Shown here: piece after piece, positions 1 through 4,879 of the stretch
Layout: every line of letters begins with the position of its first letter
Numbering within the stretch: the first letter of the stretch is position 1
Assembly: GCA_964428935.1 (NCBI GenBank)
Contig: CAYSAG010000230.1
Coordinates: 1-8,352 of the forward strand
Direction: 5' to 3'
Length of the DNA stretch: 8,352 nt
Origin: JAADHY01 sp964428935
GTDB taxonomy: Bacteria > Planctomycetota > Planctomycetia > Planctomycetales > Planctomycetaceae
Translations under genes and position numbers: made by a program
Notes under the pieces: generated by a model
Databases searched by the model: none
The model's input: only the letters and a program-made list of their open reading frames with translations
Told to the model about the DNA's origin: nothing

Positions 1-118
1 GCCACGACGGAGCGTGGCCCTCCAGACCGCCGGCCACGACAGAGCGTGGCCCTCCAGACCACCGGCCACGACAGAGCGTGGCCCTCCGGCGGGCGGCCAC
101 GACGGAGCGTGGCCCTCC
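1..118 (+). repeat. Tandem array of four hairpin repeats
   Basis: Four near-identical copies of a 24-nt unit lie head to tail at 1-23 (first base cut off by the window edge), 32-55, 64-87 and 95-118. The spacers are 8, 8 and 7 nt. The 20-nt core GGCCACGACRGAGCGTGGCC is a perfect 7-bp inverted repeat (GGCCACG/CGTGGCC) around a 6-nt loop, followed by CTCC. The only variation is A or G at one loop position. The first two spacers are almost the same (AGACCGCC, AGACCACC), so the true period there is 32 nt. The array may extend left of the window. No protein family is recognisable in any frame. It resembles REP-like or planctomycete intergenic repeats; function unknown. Confidence 0.93.
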
Positions 119-121
119 GGA

Positions 122-171
122 GGGACGCGGTCCCTCGCGTCCGGAATCCCGAATCCGAATGCCGAATCCAC
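122..171 (+). repeat. Degenerate 7-nt tandem repeat block, copy 1
   Basis: A short hairpin, GGGAC (122-126) / GTCCC (130-134) with a 3-nt loop, leads into units of period 7: 136-142 cgcgtcc, 143-149 ggaatcc, 150-156 cgaatcc, a 6-nt unit at 157-162, and 163-169 cgaatcc. The same kind of block recurs at 330-378 and, inverted, at 8197-8252. Each is introduced by GGTCCCTC followed by a C/G-rich step. This copy is shorter and drifts to GAATCC-type units sooner than the others. A 7-nt period does not fit a codon period, so this is not coding sequence. Confidence 0.75.
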
Positions 172-236
172 GGCCGGTCGTCGGGGCCCCCTTGTGGGTG
201 CCCGGCGTGCGTTGCACCACCGACCCGTGTCTCGTC
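172..236. other. Spacer with a small inverted repeat
   Basis: This stretch joins the first repeat block to the composite repeat. It holds GGTGC (197-201) and GCACC (214-218), an imperfect hairpin, next to a run of G and C around 182-191. I see no gene, no start signal and no recognisable protein in any frame. It may be another module of the repeat family, but no second copy exists in this window to prove that. Confidence 0.45.
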
Positions 237-274
237 CCTTGGTTGCCGCGTGGTTCTGGTTGCCGCGGAATTTT

Positions 275-295
275 GGGCAGGCACAAGGCCTGCCC
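275..295 (+). repeat. GGGCAGGC hairpin module
   Basis: A perfect 8-bp inverted repeat, GGGCAGGC/GCCTGCCC, with a 5-nt loop ACAAG, sits inside the left composite repeat. The counterpart at 8294-8314 differs at one stem base, but that change gives a G-T wobble and so keeps the stem. A sequence of this type, reading GGCAGGCACAAGGCCTGCCC, is one I recall as a common interspersed repeat in environmental bacterial genomes. That is recollection, not a search result. There is no T-run after it, so I do not call it a terminator. Confidence 0.8.
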
Positions 296-329
296 CTACG
301 GGTGGGCCGGGTGTCGCTCGCCCGGTCCC

Positions 330-378
330 TCACGCCCGCGTCCCGTGTCCCGCGTTCCGCGTCCCGAATTGCGAACCC
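330..378 (+). repeat. Degenerate 7-nt tandem repeat block, copy 2
   Basis: Seven consecutive 7-nt units run without slippage: tcacgcc, cgcgtcc, cgtgtcc, cgcgttc, cgcgtcc, cgaattg, cgaaccc. The fixed positions are the CG or CA near the start and the pyrimidine end; the middle drifts from CGCG to CGAA along the block. The inverted block at 8197-8252 shows the same drift in the same order when read from the opposite strand. The two therefore descend from one ancestor and are not independent low-complexity runs. Confidence 0.8.
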
Positions 379-383
379 ACGGC

Positions 384-438
384 GGCCACGACAGAGCGTG
401 GCCCTCCGGAGGGCGGCCACGACGGAGCGTGGCCCTCC
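384..438 (+). repeat. Pair of 24-nt hairpin repeats
   Basis: Two further copies of the hairpin unit occupy 384-407 and 415-438, separated by GGAGGGC. The junction CCCTCCGGAGGG is itself palindromic, so the pair could also fold as one larger structure. The last copy ends 90 bp from the queE stop codon. Read from queE, the hairpins would be transcribed just downstream of the coding region, where 3' REP-like elements often lie. Confidence 0.88.
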
Positions 439-528
439 AATTCCCGGACACGCCCGCCTTCGTTCCGAATTTGTCGTGGGCCGCTGGTCTCCGCTCCGCC
501 GACACTCGAGCCGACGGACGAAACCGCC

Positions 529-1209
529 TCACGTTCCGCGGCGGTTGCCGAACCGCTCAATTTGCAACCGAGGCGAGAGCTGGTAACCGCGACGAGCGGC
601 CTCCTGGCGCAACCACGCTGTTTTCTCGGCCAGGTCGAAGCGGGTCGTGGCCTGAGGCATCAGCCAGACCCGCTCGGCCGGCGCGCCCAGCGCCTGCACG
701 TACTGGTCGACCTCGGCCACGTCTTCCGGCCGGTCGACGACGAACTTGAGCTGGTAGTTCGGGTAGCGAGCCAGCAGGGCTTGGACGACGTCGCGTCGGT
801 TCCGGAGCCGCTCGTGCCGCTCACGCCAACGTCCCGAGCGCGGCGTCGAGTTGCTCAATTTCGGGCTGACCGACAGCAGGTCGGCGTGGACAGGTCGGTC
901 CACCGTTCCAGCCGTTTCCACCGTGACGACGTGGCCGCGGCCAGCCAGCTCGCGTGTCAGCGGCACGACGTCCGGCTGCAGCAACGGCTCGCCGCCGGTC
1001 ACCACCACGTGCTCACAGCCCAGCTCGGTCAACCGGTCGGCCACCTCCTGCCAGCTCAGCCGTTGGCCTTCCGGCTGCCACGACGCGTACGGCGTGTCGC
1101 AGAACCAGCAGCGCAGGTTGCAGCCGCTGGTGCGCACGAACGCCGACGGCGTGCCGGCGAATTGTCCTTCGCCTTGAATGGACCGGAAAATTTCGCAGAC
1201 CAACAACAT
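529..1209 (-). CDS. queE: 7-carboxy-7-deazaguanine synthase QueE
   Basis: A radical-SAM enzyme that rearranges 6-carboxy-5,6,7,8-tetrahydropterin to 7-carboxy-7-deazaguanine in the cytoplasmic preQ0/queuosine pathway. The 226-aa product is complete. IQGEGQFAG lies near residues 11-19 and SGCNLRCWFCDT carries the Cx3CxxC cluster ligands C30, C34 and C37. TGGEP (71-75) is the SAM-binding GGE motif, SPKLSNSTP (about 115-123) is the conserved substrate-side segment, and the C-terminus ends FGNRRGT, the usual end of the family. The ATG start leaves the normal short N-terminus (MLLVCEIFRSIQGEG), though no strong ribosome-binding site precedes it. It lies downstream of queC on the same strand, 172 bp away. 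QueE's product is QueC's substrate, which supports co-transcription. queD and queF are not in the window. Confidence 0.96.
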   Translation of the reverse strand: MLLVCEIFRSIQGEGQFAGTPSAFVRTSGCNLRCWFCDTPYASWQPEGQRLSWQEVADRLTELGCEHVVVTGGEPLLQPDVVPLTRELAGRGHVVTVETAGTVDRPVHADLLSVSPKLSNSTPRSGRWRERHERLRNRRDVVQALLARYPNYQLKFVVDRPEDVAEVDQYVQALGAPAERVWLMPQATTRFDLAEKTAWLRQEAARRGYQLSPRLQIERFGNRRGT

Positions 1210-1381
1210 GAGCCGCTTTGTCCAGACGCGTCGTCAAGGCAGCTCGGGCAAACAACCCGCTGGCGGGACAACCGGTTCAGCCGTCGCGCGGCGAGGAACC
1301 GCGTCGAGCCGTCCGGGCGGTGAGCCGCTGTCCGGGGCAGCCGGCCGTCCGGGCACCGACCCGCCGTCCGGCAGACGGCGT
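1210..1381 (-). other. queC-queE spacer with four 17-19 nt repeats
   Basis: The 172-bp gap between two pathway partners holds no supported gene. Written on the + strand, GCCGTCCGG occurs at 1308-1316, 1344-1352 and 1363-1371, with a one-base variant GCTGTCCGG at 1327-1335. The spacing is 19, 17 and 19 nt, so the stretch 1308-1380 is a degenerate tandem repeat of four units. The remainder (1210-1307) shows nothing recognisable apart from the queE start region. I see no convincing promoter for queE in it. Confidence 0.7.
1362..1380 (-). terminator. Hairpin right after queC stop
   Basis: CGCCGTC (1362-1368) and GACGGCG (1374-1380) form a perfect 7-bp stem around a 5-nt loop. It begins one base past the queC stop codon on the minus strand. 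No T-run follows on that strand, so it is not a textbook intrinsic terminator. It could protect the queC 3' end or lower read-through into queE. It uses the last unit of the 17-19 nt repeat as one arm. Confidence 0.35.
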
Positions 1382-2119
1382 TCACGAGGGAGCCGCCGGC
1401 GGCGCAGGTCGAGACGACTGCGGGTACGGCAACGGGTCGACCAGCCCCGCTTCGGCAAAGCCCTTCAGTCGCAGTTGACAGGCGTCGCACCGCCCGCAAG
1501 GACGTCCGGAACCGTCCGGGTCGTAGCAGCTGTGAGTCAGACCGTAGTCCACGCCCAACTGGGTGCCTTTGCGAATGATTTCCGCCTTGGTCAGGTGAAT
1601 GAGCGGCGTGTGAATTTTCCACCGAGCTCGACCTTCGGCTCCCACCTTCGTCCCCACATTGGCCACCCGCTCGAACGCCTGAATGAATTCCGGTCGGCAG
1701 TCCGGGTAGCCGCTGAAGTCCACGGCGTTGACGCCAATGAAAATGTCGAACGCTTGCAGCACCTCGCCCCAGGCAACGGCCAGGGCGAGAAAAATGGTGT
1801 TCCGAGCCGGAACGTAGGTGACGGGAATGCCCGACCGCAGTTCGTCTTCGGAGCGGTCCTTGGGCACGTCCAGCTCGTCGGTGAGCGCCGAGCCGCCAAT
1901 CGACCGCAGGTTCAGCGGCAGGACCAGGTGGCGCTTCACGCCCACGGCCCGACAGACCCGCTCCGCCGCCAGCAGCTCGAACCGGTGACGCTGTCCGTAG
2001 TCGAACGTCAGCGCGTACAGTTCGAAGCCCTCGCTGGCGGCAATGGCCAGGGTGGTGGCCGAGTCGAGCCCGCCACTGACCAGCACGACGGCTCCTTTGG
2101 TGTCGGAGCTTTCCGGCAT
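1382..2119 (-). CDS. queC: 7-cyano-7-deazaguanine (preQ0) synthase QueC
   Basis: An ATP-dependent enzyme that converts 7-carboxy-7-deazaguanine and ammonia to preQ0, precursor of queuosine. The 245-aa product carries the PP-loop SGGLDS at residues 15-20, then TFDYGQRH (38-45), a conserved VPARNTIFL segment (103-111) and GVNAVDFSGYPDC (129-141). Near the C-terminus are four zinc-ligand cysteines, C198, C208, C211 and C214 (HSCYDP...PCGRCDAC), then the usual FAEAGLVDP. An in-frame ATG 34 codons upstream exists, but the extension is low-complexity and basic. The chosen ATG has GGAGGA (2124-2129) just upstream and puts the PP-loop at its normal distance from the N-terminus. The tail PQSSRPAPPAAPS is extra to the family core. 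The first gene of a likely queC-queE unit, divergent from argH. Confidence 0.96.
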   Translation of the reverse strand: MPESSDTKGAVVLVSGGLDSATTLAIAASEGFELYALTFDYGQRHRFELLAAERVCRAVGVKRHLVLPLNLRSIGGSALTDELDVPKDRSEDELRSGIPVTYVPARNTIFLALAVAWGEVLQAFDIFIGVNAVDFSGYPDCRPEFIQAFERVANVGTKVGAEGRARWKIHTPLIHLTKAEIIRKGTQLGVDYGLTHSCYDPDGSGRPCGRCDACQLRLKGFAEAGLVDPLPYPQSSRPAPPAAPS

Positions 2120-2123
2120 GGCC

Positions 2124-2129
2124 GTCCTC
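2124..2129 (-). promoter_or_regulatory. Ribosome-binding site of queC
   Basis: Read on the minus strand, GGAGGA sits 4 nt before the ATG at 2119. This is a strong match to the Shine-Dalgarno consensus and decides between this start and an in-frame ATG at 2221. Confidence 0.7.
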
Positions 2130-2324
2130 CGTCCGTCTGCACTTCGGTGGGTCTTGGCTTGGCCGCGTTTCCGTCGAGCGGCTCGGTCCCGGCTCACACA
2201 GGCCGGCTGCTTCCGCGCCAAGCCGCGCGTCTCAAACCCAAGCTCGGAGAACTCGTTTTCGGGCCGATTTTGACCAAAAGCAGCCGGAAAGGGAATGGTG
2301 GCCAGCGGCCGGCGAGGGCGTCTC

Positions 2325-2354
2325 TTGCCAGTCTCCGGTCAGGTGGTCTAGACT
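2325..2354 (+). promoter_or_regulatory. Candidate promoter of argH operon
   Basis: TTGCCA (2325-2330, five of six consensus bases) and TAGACT (2349-2354, four of six) are separated by 18 nt. The mnmG promoter candidate has the same spacing and a similar -10 box. Initiation would fall near 2361, giving an argH leader of about 170 nt that starts inside a hairpin. Support is by sequence only. Confidence 0.45.
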
Positions 2355-2442
2355 CTGCCGCCGACGGCGGCTCGGCTGTTCGGCCTGTGTCCAAAGCCTG
2401 TCGAAACGGCCGAGCTGAGCTGCCCCGGACTGCACAGGCGGG

Positions 2443-2459
2443 CCGAGCGGTCCGCTCGG
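2443..2459 (+). promoter_or_regulatory. Leader hairpin, possible attenuator
   Basis: CCGAGCG (2443-2449) and CGCTCGG (2453-2459) form a perfect 7-bp stem with a 3-nt loop, followed by ACTTTCTC, a weak pyrimidine run. A second short stem, GCCGCC/GGCGGC, lies at 2357-2371. CCTGTG (2384-2389) can pair with CACAGG (2433-2438), immediately before the main stem. Competing pairings would suit attenuation of argH, but I see no leader peptide or known riboswitch class. Confidence 0.3.
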
Positions 2460-2515
2460 ACTTTCTCGGCTCCGTTGGCCTCCGGGTCCGCGGTTACGAA
2501 AAGTGGGCAGCCACG

Positions 2516-2524
2516 AAAAAGGAA
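2516..2524 (+). promoter_or_regulatory. Ribosome-binding site of argH
   Basis: AAAAAGGAA lies here, with AAGGA ending 9 nt before the GTG at 2533. The alternative in-frame GTG at 2503 has no such element upstream, so this site favours the shorter ArgH. Confidence 0.6.
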
Positions 2525-2532
2525 CACCAGCC

Positions 2533-3927
2533 GTGGAAAGTGGTCAACCCAAGAAGGCTTGGGGCGGGCGGTTCGAACAGGCGACGGCGCCGACGGTCGA
2601 GCAGTTTACGGAATCGGTCAGCTTCGACGCTCGGCTGCTCGACGTCGACATTCGCGGCTCGCAGGCGCACGCCCGCATGCTGGCGCAGGTCGGGCTGTTG
2701 ACCGACGAGGAGTGTCGCCAGATTGTGTCGTGCCTGGAGGAAATCGGCCAGGACATCCGGGCCGGCCGGGTGCCGCTGCGTGTGGAGCTGGAAGACATTC
2801 ACATGCACGTCGAGCACGAGCTCATTCGCCGGCTGGGCGACGTGGGCCGCAAACTCCACACCGCTCGAAGCCGCAACGACCAAGTGGCCACGGACCTGAA
2901 GCTCTACGTGCGTCAGGCCATTGACCAGGTGGACTCGTTGCTGGCCGACCTGCAGCGGGCGTTTGTGGAGCGGTGCGAGCGGGACGGCGACGTCGTCGTG
3001 CCCGCGTACACTCACCTGCAGCGCGCTCAACCCGTCTTCCTTCCGCACTACTGGCTGGCCTACTGCGAAAAGTTGGAACGGGACCGGCAGCGTTTGCAGG
3101 ACTGCCGTCGTCGGGTGAATGTGTGTCCGTTGGGAGCGGCCGCGCTGGCTGGCACGACGCTGCCGATTGACCGAAACCAGACGGCTCGCGAGCTGGGCTT
3201 CGACGACGTGGCTCGCAACAGCCTGGACGTCAGCAGCGACCGCGACTTTGTCGTCGAGTTTGTGTTCGGTCTGGCTTTGCTGGCGACTCACCTGAGCGGC
3301 TGGGCGGAGGAGTGGATTCTGTGGTCGACGACCGAGTTTGGCTTCTTGCGGCTGCCCGACGCCTACACAACCGGCTCGTCCATCATGCCCCAAAAACGCA
3401 ACCCGGACGTGCTGGAACTGATTCGCGGCAAAGCGGCTCGCGTCGTCGCCGACCTCACGCAACTGCTGGTCCTGCTGAAGGGACTGCCGCTGGCCTACAA
3501 CCGCGACTTGCAAGAGGACAAGCCGCCACTGTTCGACGCTCACGACACGGCCGTGGCCTGCCTGCAAATGGCAACGGAAGTCGTTCGAGCGGCCGAGGTG
3601 CGGCGCGAAGCCATTGAAGCTCGGCTGGACGACGGCTTCCTGGACGCAACCGCCCTCATGGAGTACCTGGTTCGTCGGGGCGTGCCCATGCGGTCGGCCC
3701 ACGAGACGGTCGGACGACTGGTTCGACAATGCGAGAACCGTCCGTGCCGTTTGCAGGACCTGACGCTGGAAGAGTTCCGAGCGGTGTGTCCGCAGGTCGA
3801 AGCGGACGTGTTCGACGTACTGGGAGCTCGCCGAGCGGCCGAGGCTCTGCAAAGTTTCGGCTCCGGCGGCAAGAAGGCCGTCCAGCAGCAGGTGCAGTAC
3901 TGGCGTCGGAAACTGGGACTGGACTAA
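2533..3927 (+). CDS. argH: Argininosuccinate lyase ArgH
   Basis: Cleaves argininosuccinate to arginine and fumarate, the final step of arginine biosynthesis, as a cytoplasmic homotetramer of the fumarase/aspartase superfamily. The 464-aa product has the family's normal length. The N-terminal KAWGGRF is typical, and TARSRNDQVATDL (about 110-122) is the substrate-binding motif. YTHLQRAQP holds the catalytic-base region histidine near residue 161, and GSSIMPQKRNP (281-291) is the superfamily signature loop that carries the catalytic serine. The C-terminus closes with YWRRKLGLD. The start is GTG, chosen because AAGGA precedes it; a GTG at 2503 would add ten residues. It heads the rightward block, and its TAA directly abuts the truA ATG. 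No other arginine genes are here. Confidence 0.96.
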   Translation: MESGQPKKAWGGRFEQATAPTVEQFTESVSFDARLLDVDIRGSQAHARMLAQVGLLTDEECRQIVSCLEEIGQDIRAGRVPLRVELEDIHMHVEHELIRRLGDVGRKLHTARSRNDQVATDLKLYVRQAIDQVDSLLADLQRAFVERCERDGDVVVPAYTHLQRAQPVFLPHYWLAYCEKLERDRQRLQDCRRRVNVCPLGAAALAGTTLPIDRNQTARELGFDDVARNSLDVSSDRDFVVEFVFGLALLATHLSGWAEEWILWSTTEFGFLRLPDAYTTGSSIMPQKRNPDVLELIRGKAARVVADLTQLLVLLKGLPLAYNRDLQEDKPPLFDAHDTAVACLQMATEVVRAAEVRREAIEARLDDGFLDATALMEYLVRRGVPMRSAHETVGRLVRQCENRPCRLQDLTLEEFRAVCPQVEADVFDVLGARRAAEALQSFGSGGKKAVQQQVQYWRRKLGLD

Positions 3928-4788
3928 ATGCGGAACATCCGCCTGACCTTGGCCTACGACGGCACGAACTACGTCGGGTGGCAGATTCAGCCGAACGGAC
4001 TGTCGGTGCAGGAGGTGGTCCAGCGAGCTATTAAGCGGCTGACCGGCGAGGACGTGACGGTGTTGTCGGCCGGCCGGACCGACTCGGGCGTCCACGCGCT
4101 GGGCCAAGTGGCGAACTTTGTCACCCGAACGCAAATTCCGTGCGAAAACATTCGCCGCGGACTGCAAACGTACCTGCCGCCGGACGTGGCCGTGCTGAAG
4201 GTCGAAGAAGTGGACCCGCGGTTTCACGCCACCTACTGGGCCAAGTGGAAGCGGTACCGTTACGTCATTTACAACAGTCCGATTCCGAATCCGTTCGTGC
4301 GAAACTACGCCTGGCACGTCTGGACGCCGCTGGACGAAAAGGCCATGCACGAGGCCGCTCAGGTTCTGGTCGGCACGCACGACTTTCGGTCCTTCGAAAC
4401 GCACTACCCGAACCGTCCCAACAGCGTCCGCACGGTGACCGAAATCACCGTGGACCGCTACGACGGCTGGCCCGTGTGGACTCAACCCGAATCGCTCCGC
4501 CAACCGCCCCGTCCGACCGGCGAGTTCATTTGGATGGACATCGTGGCCGACGGGTTCCTCTACAATATGGTTCGAGCCATCATGGGGACGCTGGTGAACG
4601 TCGGCCGGGGACGGTGGACGGTCCAGGATGTGCGTCGGGCCCTGGAAAGCCTCGACCGCTCCCGCGCCGGCCAGACCGCTCCACCGCAGGGACTGTACCT
4701 GGTCCGCGTGGAGTACGAGCCGAGCGGGGCGGACGCCGCCGGGAGGACGGTTCCTCACGAACAGGGGCAAGACTGCTGCCTGGAGTGA
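3928..4788 (+). CDS. truA: tRNA pseudouridine(38-40) synthase TruA
   Basis: Isomerises uridines 38, 39 and 40 in the tRNA anticodon stem-loop to pseudouridine; no cofactor is used. The 286-aa product starts with MRNIRLTLAYDGTNYVGWQ and has AGRTDSGVHA at 48-57, where D52 is the catalytic aspartate. RFHATYWAKWKRYRYVIYN follows at about 96-114, HDFRSFE near 151-157, and the C-terminal ADGFLYNMVRAIMGTLVNVG segment lines the active site. Two local additions stand out: about 15 residues (TQPESLRQPPRPTGE) before the last core strand, and a tail of about 23 residues after LVRVEYE. The ATG follows the argH stop with no gap and has only weak ribosome-binding sequence, so translational coupling to argH is likely. 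Confidence 0.96.
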   Translation: MRNIRLTLAYDGTNYVGWQIQPNGLSVQEVVQRAIKRLTGEDVTVLSAGRTDSGVHALGQVANFVTRTQIPCENIRRGLQTYLPPDVAVLKVEEVDPRFHATYWAKWKRYRYVIYNSPIPNPFVRNYAWHVWTPLDEKAMHEAAQVLVGTHDFRSFETHYPNRPNSVRTVTEITVDRYDGWPVWTQPESLRQPPRPTGEFIWMDIVADGFLYNMVRAIMGTLVNVGRGRWTVQDVRRALESLDRSRAGQTAPPQGLYLVRVEYEPSGADAAGRTVPHEQGQDCCLE

Positions 4789-4879
4789 AACCGCTGCCCA
4801 CGCCGAGCCGCTGGCGGCACGGGGTCCAGCCTTCCGCGCGGCTCGCACAGCCAACGACGCGGTCTGCAGCCTGAAATCC

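Larger units (their letters stand above)
237..450 (+). repeat. Composite intergenic repeat, left copy
   Basis: This is a modular element whose inverted counterpart sits at 8154-8352. Modules in order are: a doubled GGTTGCCGCG box (241-250 and 259-268); a strong hairpin GGGCAGGC (275-282), loop ACAAG, GCCTGCCC (288-295), then CCTACGGGTGGG; a GGTCCCTC lead-in at 325-331; seven 7-nt units at 330-378; two copies of the GGCCACGACRGAGCGTGGCC hairpin unit (384-407, 415-438) separated by GGAGGGC; and a short CCCGGACA tail (443-450). In the first 62 bases (237-298) I count only four differences from the right copy. Chance open frames cross it but none gives a recognisable protein. It lies just past the 3' end of queE. 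Confidence 0.9.
2120..2532. other. Divergent queC/argH intergenic region
   Basis: This region of 413 bp separates the two divergent transcription units and has no supported gene. It contains the queC ribosome-binding site, a 12-nt near-palindrome TTTTGACCAAAA (2268-2279), a candidate argH promoter (2325-2354), hairpins in the presumed argH leader (2357-2371 and 2443-2459) and the argH ribosome-binding site. Open frames that cross it are extensions or antisense shadows of queC and argH. I found no convincing queC promoter and nothing resembling a preQ1 riboswitch. Confidence 0.7.

Noticed and set aside
1..438. CRISPR array suggested by regular repeats at the left end
   Set aside because: The gaps between repeats are only 7-8 nt and two are nearly identical, so they are not spacers; no cas genes are present.
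14..1323. Long + strand open frames across the left repeats and through queE
   Set aside because: They read across short repeats in several frames at once and are antisense to queE. GC-rich DNA with few stop codons produces them by chance.
2120..2221. Longer QueC starting at the ATG at 2221
   Set aside because: The added 34 residues are basic and low-complexity, and the internal ATG at 2119 has a strong GGAGGA and gives the normal family N-terminus.
2120..2300. preQ1 riboswitch upstream of queC
   Set aside because: I see no stem-loop with the A-rich 3' tail typical of preQ1-I, nor another preQ1 class, between queC and the spacer centre.
1178..2701. A 507-codon + strand frame across queC and the divergent spacer
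   Set aside because: It is antisense to queC over most of its length and has no protein motifs.
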